Positions 7,910 through 15,500 of a DNA stretch of 64,000 bases are shown here, piece by piece. The first letter of the stretch is position 1, and the number at the start of each line of letters is the position of its first letter. The stretch lies in NCBI GenBank assembly GCA_963728875.1, contig CAVSLJ010000003.1, positions 1-64,000 on the forward strand, read 5' to 3'. A program made the position numbers and the translations under genes. Source of the DNA: DASUPK01 sp963728875. Lineage in GTDB: Bacteria > Actinomycetota > Thermoleophilia > Solirubrobacterales > 70-9. A model generated the notes under the pieces. That model ran no database searches. It was not told the origin of the DNA and saw nothing but the letters and a program-made list of their open reading frames with translations.

Positions 7910-9244
7910 TCACGGTCGCGATTCTCTTCCGGCTCGCACGGCCCTGACGAACGATATTCGCGCCGCCGCGATCACCGCCGCGCAGGCCGCGATCAGAGCG
8001 AGGCCGGCGCGATCCGAGCGGCCCAGATAGAAGAGCAGGCCTCCCGCCGCCCCGAAACAGGCGACCGCCCCGAGTTGGGCGAGCAGGCGGTCCCAGCCTG
8101 GGGCGGCCGTGTGACGGGCGTGCATCCAATTGATCAGGCTGAAGACGAGCAGGAAGGTGAGGGAGCCGAAGGAGACGATCTCGGTGATCCCCGGGAGCAG
8201 CGAGAAGATCGCGCCACCTCCGGCGATGCAGAGCATCGCGCCCGCCGGCAGGCCGTGTCGCTCCCGGCCGAGCGCCGCGGGCAGCTCCTCCGCTGCGCTC
8301 ACGTCCCGAACCAGGCGAGCGGTCGAGAAGAGCGTGGCGTTGATCGCCGAGCTGGTCGAGAAGAGGGCGGCCACGGTCGCAGCCCAGAGCCCGAAGCCGC
8401 CGAGCACCTTCTGGCCGACGACCGAGAAGGCGACCTCCTTCTGGGCCGTGATCGTCCGGTCGGGAAGGACCATCTGGGAGCCCAGGGTCACCGCCACGTA
8501 GATCAGCGTCACCGCCACCACGGAGAGGTAGAGAGCGCGCGGGAGCGTTCGCCGCGGAGCATCGATGTCGTCGTAGTCGTAGGGCAGGAGCTCGAAGCCC
8601 TCGTAGGCGACGAAGATCACGGCGGCGCCCAGGAACACTCCGCTCACCCCCTGGTTGTCCAGGGGTGTAAGCCGCCCTGCGGAGAACATCCCGAGCCCGA
8701 TCGCGGCGACCCCGGCGAGCACCACGAGCTTCGTCAGGACCACGACGTCCTCGGTGAGCCCCGAAGCGCTCACGCCACGCAGGTTGATCGCCGCGAACAG
8801 CGCCAGGACGGCCAGGCCGCTGAGCCGCGGGACCGGCGCGGGCGCTCCCAGCACATGGGCCAGATAGTGACCAAAGGTGAAGGCGTAGACGGCAAGCGCG
8901 AAGACGTAGCCGGCGATCAGAAGCCAGGCGATCCAGGCGGCGGCCCGCGGATGACCTTCGTCGCGCAGATAGGTGAAGGGCCCGCCCGATCGCCCGGAGC
9001 GCAGCGCCAGGCGGGCGTAGGCGTGGGCGGTGAGGGCGGCGATCGCTCCGCCGATCAGAAACGCCGCAAAGGCGAGGTGCCCGGCGAGGTCGATCGTCAG
9101 GCCCAGCACGCTGAAGATGCCGCCGCCGATCATCCCCCCGATCGCCATCGCGCTCGCCTCCCGCAGGCTGAGCAACTCGCTCCCTCGCCGCCTGCGGTCA
9201 TGGGAGCGCGGCTGATCGGCGGGGCTGGAAGCGCTTTCGCTCAC
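7910..9244 (-). CDS. APC-family amino acid permease
   Basis: 444 aa with about 12 hydrophobic segments. The N-terminal LREASAMAIGGMIGGGIFSVLG is the conserved substrate-binding start of APC (amino acid/polyamine/organocation) transporters. The later GFELLPYDYDDIDAPRRTLPRAL loop is also typical. The GTG at 9244 is chosen because homology begins just after it. Likely imports an amino acid or amine across the cytoplasmic membrane. It is the last gene before the tRNA-Pro, inside the segment bracketed by the tRNA repeats. Confidence 0.85.
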   Translation of the reverse strand: MSESASSPADQPRSHDRRRRGSELLSLREASAMAIGGMIGGGIFSVLGLTIDLAGHLAFAAFLIGGAIAALTAHAYARLALRSGRSGGPFTYLRDEGHPRAAAWIAWLLIAGYVFALAVYAFTFGHYLAHVLGAPAPVPRLSGLAVLALFAAINLRGVSASGLTEDVVVLTKLVVLAGVAAIGLGMFSAGRLTPLDNQGVSGVFLGAAVIFVAYEGFELLPYDYDDIDAPRRTLPRALYLSVVAVTLIYVAVTLGSQMVLPDRTITAQKEVAFSVVGQKVLGGFGLWAATVAALFSTSSAINATLFSTARLVRDVSAAEELPAALGRERHGLPAGAMLCIAGGGAIFSLLPGITEIVSFGSLTFLLVFSLINWMHARHTAAPGWDRLLAQLGAVACFGAAGGLLFYLGRSDRAGLALIAACAAVIAAARISFVRAVRAGRESRP

Positions 9245-9481
9245 GCGGCAGCCGCGGCCGGCCGACGGTCGAGGACCCGGCAGACGATCAGCTTCGTCCG
9301 TTCCAGAACCAGCATCCAGGCCAGCGCGTACCCCCGGAGAAGAGCAACTGAATAGTGAAGCTTGAAACCCCAGACTAGGTTGCACATAGATGAAAGCGTC
9401 TGCAGCAGCCTAGGCAGGGCAATCCGTCCGGGCCTGAAAAGGCTCCCCGCACGCCTCCTGCCACCGCTCCCAGCGAGAGCC

Positions 9482-9672
9482 CAAATTGGGCGTTCGAATG
9501 GGCTCTCGCCCGAATCAGGCTGGGGTTTTGCGCCTGGAGCGGACGCTCAGCCTAAAGCGGCTGGGCCGCATTCAGCGCCTCTCGATTCGCCAAAATATGC
9601 CGATTACCAGGGAAAAATCGGGGCGGCTGGATTTGAACCAGCGACCTTTCGGCCCCCAGCCGAATGCGCTAC
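9482..9672 (-). repeat. Direct repeat copy 2: 3' part of tRNA-Pro and its downstream flank
   Basis: Partner of 4753-4949. It contains the hairpin 9517-9524/9546-9553, a weaker version of the copy 1 hairpin, and diverged versions of the paired 7-mers (GGGCGTT, GGGCTCT). Confidence 0.78.
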
Positions 9673-9691
9673 CAGACTGCGCCACGCCCCG
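9618..9691 (-). tRNA. tRNA-Pro(GGG)
   Basis: 74 nt. Acceptor CGGGGCG/CGCCCCG with A discriminator, anticodon arm TTCGG-CTGGGGG-CCGAA giving GGG, and T arm GCTGG-TTCAAAT-CCAGC. CCA is not encoded. A TAGGAT -10 element lies at 9703-9708 on the same strand, 11 nt before the 5' end. It is the probable integration target of the neighbouring segment. Confidence 0.96.
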
Positions 9692-9714
9692 AGGGGGAGA
9701 CAATCCTAGACCCA

Positions 9715-9786
9715 AGCGGGCGACGGGAATCGAACCCGTTCCTCGAGCTTGGAAGGCTCACGTGCAACCGTTAACACCTCGCCCGC
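9715..9786 (-). tRNA. tRNA-Gly(TCC)
   Basis: 72 nt. Acceptor GCGGGCG/CGCCCGC, anticodon loop CTTCCAA giving TCC, and T arm ACGGG-TTCGATT-CCCGT. CCA is not encoded. It lies 23 bp from tRNA-Pro on the same strand. Confidence 0.96.
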
Positions 9787-9796
9787 GCGAACGTCG

Positions 9797-9802
9797 ATTA
9801 TA
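9797..9802 (-). promoter_or_regulatory. Consensus -10 (TATAAT) for tRNA-Gly
   Basis: A perfect TATAAT 10 nt upstream of the tRNA-Gly 5' end, on the same strand. No good -35 is seen. Confidence 0.7.
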
Positions 9803-9909
9803 GGTTCGCGTCCGCGGCGTTCCGGCAGACCGACGCCGCGCGATTTGCGAAACTCAGCGGCCACGGGATGGTTCTAAGGGCAGGGTCGCCCGCCGCGCAC
9901 CTCCGACGC

Positions 9910-11640
9910 ATGCCGCTCCCCAGGTCAAGACCGACGCACACCCGCGCGTGGGCCGCCCTCGCCGCGGCGCTCGCGCTGCTCGCGATCGCCGGAGCGGCGG
10001 TATCGGCCCGGGAGGCGGAGGGCGCCTCCTCGCAGAAGAACGTCGTCTTCATCCTCACCGACGACATGACGCCCAGCGAGCTCTCGGCGATGCCGAACGT
10101 GCAGTCGCTGATCGCGGCCCAGGGGACGAGCTTCAACGACGCCTACGTCTCCTTCCCGCTCTGCTGCCCCTCGCGCGCGACGATGATGAGCGGCCTCTAC
10201 ATGCACAACCACGGCGTGCGCGGGAACTTCCCGCCGAACGGGAGCTGGCTGCGCTACATCCCCCACGAGTCCAACGACCTGCCGGTGTGGGTGCACGACG
10301 ACGGCTACCACACGATTCACATCGGCAAATACATGAACGGCTATCCCGGGGGCACTCCCACCATCCCCGCGCCACCGGGCGACACCTTTCCCGTGCCCCA
10401 GGGTTGGGACGAGTGGTACGGAAAGGTCTCCGAAGACGCCCTCTACTACAACTACCAGCTGGTCGAGAAGACGGGGCCGAGCGCCGTCCCGCACATCACC
10501 TTCTACGGCGATCGGCCCAGCGACTACCAGACGGACGTCTTCACGGATCGGGCGGTCAACTTCGTCAACGACGACGCGGTCGGGGACCAGCCCTTCTGGC
10601 TCAACCTCTGGTTCAACTCGCCGCACGGGCCGTTCGACCCGGCGCCGAGGGACCTCTTCCACTTCTCCGGGACCCCCCTTCCGCGGCTGCCCGGGTTCAA
10701 CGAGAAGGACATCAAGGACAAGCCGAAGTGGTTCCGCAAGCAGGCCAGGAAGCGCTTGACCAAGAAGCAGGTGGGGCTCATCGACAACGAGCGAAGGCGC
10801 CAGGAGGAGCAGCTGATCTCGGTCGATCAGGCGGTCGGCAAGCTCGTTCAGTCGCTGAAGGACAAGGGGATCCTCGACGACACGTACATCATCTTCTCCT
10901 CGGACAACGGCTTCTTCCGCGGCGAGCACCGGATCGCGTCAGGCAAGTACCTGCCATATGACGCGGCGTCGCGGGTGCCGCTGATCATCCGCGGCCCTGG
11001 GATCCCCGCCGGAGCGCAGAGCAGCGAGCTCGTCTGGAACGGCGACATCACCCAGACGATCCTGCAGATCGCGACCGGTTCCCAGGACAACTCGCTCGAC
11101 GGGCGATCCTTCCTCCCCTTCGCTCAGCAGCCGCAGCTCCGGTCGACGCGGCCCGTCCTGCTCGAGGGCGACACGGGCCCGGGCGGGACCGGTGCCGAGT
11201 CCGCGCAGTCGAGCAGCGCCGTGGCGCGGGAGGCGCGAGTCGGGGTGGCCGGCAAGCGGGGCGTCGACAACCTCGAGCAGGAGCCCGATGCGATCAAGTC
11301 GGCGACGAACACCGACAAGGCGCCGGCCTACCGCTCGATTCGAACGGACCGGTACGAGTACACCCTCTACGCCAACGGTCAGACCGAGCTCTACGACATG
11401 AAGCATGATCCGGCTCAGCTCCACTCGCTCGCCGCGGACCCGCGCTACCGCAACGTCCGCAAGTGGCTCTACACGGCGCTCGTGCCGCTCTCGAGCTGCT
11501 CGGGTCCGTCCTGCCGAGTGGAGCTCGGTCCCGACCTGCCGCCGCTGCCGAAGAGCGCCCTGCGCCCGAAGAAGAAAAAGCAGAAGGGCCAGGGGACCGA
11601 GCAGCCCCAGAGCGGGAAGAAGCCCTCGACCAAGCCGTAG
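9910..11640 (+). CDS. Secreted type I sulfatase
   Basis: 576 aa. Signal peptide (AWAALAAALALLAIAGAAVSA) then a sulfatase domain: metal-binding FILTDDM, formylglycine motif PLCCPSRAT (C-x-P-S-R, first Cys the target), GKYMNGY, SPHGPF and the second metal site SSDNGFFRGEH. The Cys must be converted to formylglycine by a maturase, not present in this window. Near the C-terminus is SCSGPSC, a likely disulfide shared with the second sulfatase at 23208, then a Lys/Pro-rich tail. The ATG at 9910 fits the signal peptide. Related to arylsulfatase/glucosamine-6-sulfatase enzymes; substrate unproven. Confidence 0.9.
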   Translation: MPLPRSRPTHTRAWAALAAALALLAIAGAAVSAREAEGASSQKNVVFILTDDMTPSELSAMPNVQSLIAAQGTSFNDAYVSFPLCCPSRATMMSGLYMHNHGVRGNFPPNGSWLRYIPHESNDLPVWVHDDGYHTIHIGKYMNGYPGGTPTIPAPPGDTFPVPQGWDEWYGKVSEDALYYNYQLVEKTGPSAVPHITFYGDRPSDYQTDVFTDRAVNFVNDDAVGDQPFWLNLWFNSPHGPFDPAPRDLFHFSGTPLPRLPGFNEKDIKDKPKWFRKQARKRLTKKQVGLIDNERRRQEEQLISVDQAVGKLVQSLKDKGILDDTYIIFSSDNGFFRGEHRIASGKYLPYDAASRVPLIIRGPGIPAGAQSSELVWNGDITQTILQIATGSQDNSLDGRSFLPFAQQPQLRSTRPVLLEGDTGPGGTGAESAQSSSAVAREARVGVAGKRGVDNLEQEPDAIKSATNTDKAPAYRSIRTDRYEYTLYANGQTELYDMKHDPAQLHSLAADPRYRNVRKWLYTALVPLSSCSGPSCRVELGPDLPPLPKSALRPKKKKQKGQGTEQPQSGKKPSTKP

Positions 11641-11675
11641 CGGTCCGAGGCCCGCGGGTTACGATTCTCCGCCTA

Positions 11676-11749
11676 GGGGCACTGGCCAAATTGGCTAAGG
11701 CACCGGCCTCCAAAGTCGGCGATTCCAGGTTCGAGTCCTGGGTGCCCCG
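11676..11749 (+). tRNA. tRNA-Trp(CCA)
   Basis: 74 nt. Acceptor GGGGCAC/GTGCCCC with G discriminator, anticodon stem CCGGC/GTCGG around loop CTCCAAA giving CCA, and T arm CCAGG-TTCGAGT-CCTGG. A TACGAT -10 element ends 10 nt upstream. G73 is the expected Trp identity base. Confidence 0.93.
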
Positions 11750-11764
11750 CTCTTCGCCCGCGCG

Positions 11765-12157
11765 CTACTCCTCGCGGCGCTTCGCCACTGCCAGCCTGGT
11801 CGCGTCCCGAAGCTCCTGGATCGGCGTGCCCTTCTCCACGTACCCGTCGGCGCCGCGCTCGATCGACGGTGGGCCCATCCGGTCGGCCGAGAAGCCGGAG
11901 AGCACGATGATCGCCACGTCGGGGTCTCCCTTGCGGATCTCGGGGATGGCCTCCAGGCCGTCCATGTCGGGCATCGAGAGATCGAGCAGGACCGCGGCCG
12001 GCCGGGTCTCCGCGATCCCGTCCAGAGCGCTGCGGCCGTCGCCGGCCTCACCCACCACCGTGAACCCCGGGTCCTCCTCCATGCCGAACCTGATCAGCTC
12101 CCGGAGCTCGGGGACGTCATCGACCAGGTAGACCGAGATCGGCTGCCGCTCTGTCAT
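11765..12157 (-). CDS. Stand-alone response-regulator receiver
   Basis: 130 aa, a single CheY-like REC domain: acidic pair in YLVDDVPE, phospho-acceptor Asp in LLDLSMPDMDG, Ser in IVLSGFSAD at the Thr/Ser position, and Lys in GYVEKGTP. No output domain follows. It starts 22 bp after the membrane sensor gene (12180-12779) and is probably co-transcribed, so the two form a sensor/receiver pair whose partner protein or output is not in view. Confidence 0.9.
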   Translation of the reverse strand: MTERQPISVYLVDDVPELRELIRFGMEEDPGFTVVGEAGDGRSALDGIAETRPAAVLLDLSMPDMDGLEAIPEIRKGDPDVAIIVLSGFSADRMGPPSIERGADGYVEKGTPIQELRDATRLAVAKRREE

Positions 12158-12179
12158 GCACCCCCCAAGGCCGTGGTCC

Positions 12180-12779
12180 TCAGCGAGGAGCATCGCTTCC
12201 CGCCACGGTTGCCGGCCGCCGTCGCCTCAATTCGCCGGGGCCGAGAGCCACCTCGCTGTCCTCATCGCCGAGCAGCTCGGTGATGATCATTCGCGCCTTC
12301 TTCAGGGTCTCCTCGACCGCCTTCTGGCTCTTCTGGTCTTCCCCCTGATCGAGGGCGTACTTCGCCACCGAGAGGCCCTGCACGATGTTGTCGTTGATCT
12401 CGAGCGCCTGCCGCTCTCTCACCTTCATGTCCTCGAACAGCTGGGCGCCGCGCAGGACGCTCGCGTAGCTGCCCCGGAGGGAGAGGTAGTAGAGGGCGAC
12501 GCCGGCTCCGACGATGTCCCAGGCCACCGACGGCCAATGCCAGGAGGCACGGAGATCGAGCGCCTGCTGGTCGTGGATCCCGAAAGAGGGGATCAGCATG
12601 TGGAAGGAATGGGTGCCGTGATGGACCCCGCAGGTGAGGAAGATCAGGCCGGTTGCGAGTCCAAGCTTGTTGGTGGTCAGCTGGTTCGTGCGAATCAGCC
12701 CGCCGAGGATGATGTAGGCGATCACCAGATAGGCGATGCCGATTACAGCGTTCGCGGCAGCTGAGATTTCCCAGGTCAT
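12180..12779 (-). CDS. Three-TM sensor with ethylene-receptor-like Cys/His motif and degenerate DHp domain
   Basis: 199 aa. Three TM helices: ANAVIGIAYLVIAYIILGGLI, then LATGLIFLTCGVHHGTHSFH, then VAWDIVGAGVALYYLSL. TM2 has Cys-x3-His (CGVHH), the spacing of the copper-binding CGATH of plant ETR1; TM1 has the IAY pattern seen there. A coiled coil follows, then EINDNIVQGLSVAKYALDQ, which matches the HisKA_3 dimerisation motif but with Asn where the phosphorylated His belongs. No ATPase domain follows. Start ATG with AAGGAGG. Probably a dimeric membrane sensor without kinase activity acting with the receiver downstream. Ethylene or metal binding is inference from motif spacing. Confidence 0.7.
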   Translation of the reverse strand: MTWEISAAANAVIGIAYLVIAYIILGGLIRTNQLTTNKLGLATGLIFLTCGVHHGTHSFHMLIPSFGIHDQQALDLRASWHWPSVAWDIVGAGVALYYLSLRGSYASVLRGAQLFEDMKVRERQALEINDNIVQGLSVAKYALDQGEDQKSQKAVEETLKKARMIITELLGDEDSEVALGPGELRRRRPATVAGSDAPR

Positions 12780-12905
12780 CCAGACCTCCTTGGAGTCGAA
12801 GCAGCCCTGCTGGCTGGTACCCGGATGGGGCGCCATTGTGGCAAAGGCTCCTCACGGAGCACATCCGTAAAAAGCCACCGCGCCGAATCTAGAATCGGGT
12901 GCCCT

Positions 12906-12989
12906 GCGGGCGTGGTGGAATTGGCAGACACGCTGGCTTTAGGTGCCAGTGCTCGAGAGAGCGTGGGGGTTCGAGTCCCTCCGCCCGCA
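12906..12989 (+). tRNA. tRNA-Leu(TAG)
   Basis: 84 nt with the long class II variable arm. Acceptor GCGGGCG/CGCCCGC, anticodon loop CTTTAGG giving TAG, and T-loop TTCGAGT. A TAGAAT -10 at 12890-12895 lies 10 nt upstream. Confidence 0.96.
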
Positions 12990-13035
12990 TAGCCGCGCCG
13001 GCATTTTGGGTGTAGCGCGCATCCAGCCGAGTCCA

Positions 13036-13041
13036 TAGACT
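13036..13041 (+). promoter_or_regulatory. -10 element TAGACT, leaderless-type
   Basis: Lies 8 nt before ATG 13050 with no Shine-Dalgarno between, the spacing expected of a leaderless mRNA. Confidence 0.5.
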
Positions 13042-13049
13042 TGCTCGCC

Positions 13050-13676
13050 ATGGAAGCGGGGTCGATCCGTCCCGGATACGAGCTCTGGCGACCGAACAGG
13101 GAGAAGCCCGAGGCGAAGAGCGCTCGGGCTCTCGTCGTCTTCCTGCTCTTGATCTCCGCCGGGCTCGCGCTGGTGATCACTCTCGGTGGCTGGTCGCGCC
13201 TCGAGGGCGGCAAGATCTTCGCCCTTCTCTACATCGCGATCTACGTGCTGTTCGCGTTCCTGGTCGCGCGCTGGAACCGCGGCGTGCTGCCGGTTGCGTC
13301 GGCCCTGGCGATCATCCTGGCGATCTTCGCCGGCATCGCCGCCCCGGCCTGGTTCGACCGCGCCAAGGACGGGCTCACCAGCCCGGCCCTCCCCGAGGAG
13401 CTCCTCGGTCTCCTGACCCTCCTGCTGGTCCCCGTCCAGGTGATCCTGATCGCGGTGGCGATGGTCGCCTTCAACCAGGAGTGGCACGTGGAGGAGGAAC
13501 GACCTATCGGGGATGAGCTGCCACCGGTCGACCCTCCGGCCGACAGCGGCGGGAAGGGAAGCACGGCGAAGAAGTCCTCCGGCCGCCGCGCCACCGGGCG
13601 CCGCACGACCGGCACGAGCAAGAGCCGGGCGGCCACCCGCCGCACGACCGCGACGCGCCGGCCTAAAAAAGCCTGA
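13050..13676 (+). CDS. Four-TM membrane protein with basic C-terminal tail
   Basis: 208 aa. Four hydrophobic segments (about residues 27-48, 55-73, 77-97 and 115-140) are followed by a long tail rich in Lys, Arg, Thr and Ser, with repeated RRTTG/ATRRTT-like units. The tail could bind nucleic acid or acidic polymers at the inner face of the membrane (inference). No family recognised. The ATG at 13050 has a TAGACT -10 8 nt upstream rather than a ribosome site. Its 3' end overlaps the convergent SRAP gene by 14 bp. Confidence 0.65.
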   Translation: MEAGSIRPGYELWRPNREKPEAKSARALVVFLLLISAGLALVITLGGWSRLEGGKIFALLYIAIYVLFAFLVARWNRGVLPVASALAIILAIFAGIAAPAWFDRAKDGLTSPALPEELLGLLTLLLVPVQVILIAVAMVAFNQEWHVEEERPIGDELPPVDPPADSGGKGSTAKKSSGRRATGRRTTGTSKSRAATRRTTATRRPKKA

Positions 13677-14340
13677 GCGGCGGCTCGATCAGCGCTGGCC
13701 CGTCCTGGCGGACGTCGTTGACGGCGTCCGAGACCTCCGTGACGGTCAGATCGTCCGTTGGGGCGAGCAATGCCCGGAGCTCGTCCTCTCCGCTCTCCGG
13801 ATCGAGCCAGCCGGCCTCGTCCTCCTGCGCGAGGATCACCGGCATCCGGTCGTGGATCGGCGCCACCACCTCCCCCGGCTCGCAGGTGATGATCGTGCAG
13901 GAGTGCAACGAGGAGCCGTCCGAGCGGCGCGCCTCGGCCCAGAGCCCGGCGAACGCGAACGGCTCCTTCGACGGCCGCGTGATCAAGACCGGCTTCTTGC
14001 CCGTCTCCTCCGCTCGCCACTCATAGAAACCGTCGGCGACGATCAGGCAGCGATGGGTCCGGAAGGCGTCGCGAAACGCGGAGGCCTCCGCGACCGTCTC
14101 AGCCCGGGCGTTGATCAGCAGCCGATCGAAGGAATCCGGATCGGCGAAGTGGGGGATCAGCCCCCAGCGCAGGACGCCCGGCTCGCGCTCCCCGTCGCCG
14201 TCGAGCCTGACGGCGAGCACCGGATCGGTCGGCGCGACGTTGTACCGAGGCGGCTGCTCGATCCTGGCCTCCTCCGCCAACCCGAACCGGAACCGCAGCA
14301 GCCGCGGATCGGGATCGGTGAGCGTGTACCGGCCGCACAT
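13663..14340 (-). CDS. SOS response-associated peptidase (SRAP/YedK/HMCES family)
   Basis: 225 aa. The mandatory Cys2 follows the start Met (MCGRYTL), and the active-site set is visible: NVAPTDP, RWGLIPHFA, NARAET, CLIVADGFYEW and PIHDRMPVIL (His of the HxxRMP motif). In this family Cys2 covalently captures abasic sites in single-stranded DNA. A full-length member. A TAGCCT -10 at 14348-14353 lies 7 nt before the ATG, so a leaderless message is likely. No SOS box recognised. Confidence 0.93.
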   Translation of the reverse strand: MCGRYTLTDPDPRLLRFRFGLAEEARIEQPPRYNVAPTDPVLAVRLDGDGEREPGVLRWGLIPHFADPDSFDRLLINARAETVAEASAFRDAFRTHRCLIVADGFYEWRAEETGKKPVLITRPSKEPFAFAGLWAEARRSDGSSLHSCTIITCEPGEVVAPIHDRMPVILAQEDEAGWLDPESGEDELRALLAPTDDLTVTEVSDAVNDVRQDGPALIEPPLRLF

Positions 14341-14347
14341 GCCGTGG

Positions 14348-14353
14348 AGGCTA
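14348..14353 (-). promoter_or_regulatory. -10 element TAGCCT for the SRAP gene, leaderless-type
   Basis: Seven nucleotides upstream of the ATG at 14340. It overlaps the stop codon of the adjacent AbiEi/DUF559 pseudogene. Confidence 0.5.
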
Positions 14354-15275
14354 AGCGGCCTTGCGGCGGGCGGCGAGCCTGGCGGCCACCCGCGTCAGGA
14401 CACCGATGACATCGGCGGACTCGTATTGCACCTGGGCATGCGTGAACCTCAACGTCGTCAGCCCGGCGGCTGCGTGGACCTGGTCACGCCGACGATCGCG
14501 GGCCTGCTGGAACGGCGGCGGTGGTAGCGAAGTCCGTCGGTCTCGACGACGAGGCCGAGATCGGGCCAGAAGAAGTCGACGCGGAAGCCGTGGAGCCGAA
14601 CGCGCGTCTGCGGAGCCGGCAGCCCGGTCCGACCAAGCAGGCGGAGGAAAGTCCGCTCCAGCTCGGAGTCCGTCAGGCGGAAGACCTGGCGGTCAAGGAG
14701 GCGGAGCACGGTCGCCGCGCCGGGCTGACCGCGCATCTCCTCCACGGCTTCCCTCAGACGAGTCGGATCGACCAGGTCCAGCGTGTCGGCTTCGTTGATA
14801 GCTGACTCGAGCTCCGCAACTGTCAATCGAGGCGCGAGATCCATCAGGGTCCGCGCAGGGCTCGTCACGGGAACGCCGAGACGAACCCGGCGATCAAGAG
14901 GCGAGAGCCCGGAACGCCGATGTACTCGGATCCCGATGGGACGACGGCGTCTCCGGATTGGCACCGAGACCTCCAGTTGCTCATATCGCGGTTCCCGTAT
15001 CCGCCAGAGCTCTACGGCGCTCTGGTGACTGAGGAGGGCGTGCGCACCACAAGCCGAAACGGCCCCCATCATTCGCTCGAGCCTCCCAACCTCGCGCCCA
15101 CGACCACGAAAACCCCGCGATGAAGACGCCGCAGACGACCAGTCGAAATGCGGTGATCGACCGCGCTATCGGTGTACCCAAGCTCGCGGAGCTGCGCCCG
15201 AGTGATGACTCCGTGTTGTCGATTCGCCAGCGCCCAGGCCCGGCTGCTCAACGTTTGGTCAGTTTCCCCTGCCAT
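14351..15275 (-). pseudogene. AbiEi-like/DUF559 protein gene broken by two frameshifts
   Basis: Three frames together give one colinear protein. The N-terminal winged helix is ANRQHGVITRAQLRELGYTD ... RLRRLHRGVFVV (AbiEi type, start ATG 15275). A one-base loss in the GGG run near 15097-15099 shifts to VGRLERMMGAVSACGAHALL, then SPARTLMDLAP and the nuclease-like FRVDFFWPDLGLVVETDGLRYH. A second loss near 14516-14523 precedes FQQARDRRRDQVHAAAGLTTL and the stop at 14351-14353. Intact relatives join an AbiEi-type HTH to a DUF559 Vsr-like domain. It could be a genuine pseudogene or two sequencing errors. Confidence 0.75.
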
Positions 15276-15347
15276 AGCGTGGAGAAGTGACCAAACCATC
15301 GGACTCGCCCCCCCTTTTTCCCAGCCGCCTTTTGCGCTTGGGGGCCA

Positions 15348-15430
15348 TGCCGGAGGTGGGAGTCGAACCCACACGTCCCGAAGGACACGGCATTTTGAGT
15401 GCCGCGCGTCTGCCATTCCGCCACTCCGGC
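15348..15430 (-). tRNA. tRNA-Leu(CAA)
   Basis: 83 nt class II tRNA. Acceptor GCCGGAG/CTCCGGC, anticodon loop CTCAAAA giving CAA, a long variable arm, and T-loop TTCGACT. A TATCGT -10 at 15440-15445 lies 9 nt upstream on the minus strand. Confidence 0.96.
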
Positions 15431-15500
15431 GCAGCGGCAACGATAGAAGCCCCGCCGACCCTCAGCGGGACATCCGCCGCAACGCGATAATCCGGCGCCG

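Noticed and set aside
7901..9355. Plus-strand open frame of 484 codons
   Set aside because: Antisense to the APC permease; Arg/Glu/His/Gly-rich shadow of a membrane protein.
4950..9617. A functional integrative or conjugative element
   Set aside because: No integrase, relaxase, replication or transfer gene is present; at most an eroded or passively mobilised segment.
11676..11749. Reading this tRNA as Gly(TCC)
   Set aside because: Counting the 7-nt loop CTCCAAA puts CCA at 34-36, and the G discriminator agrees with Trp.
12180..12779. A normal histidine kinase
   Set aside because: No phospho-accepting His in the dimerisation motif and no HATPase domain before the stop.
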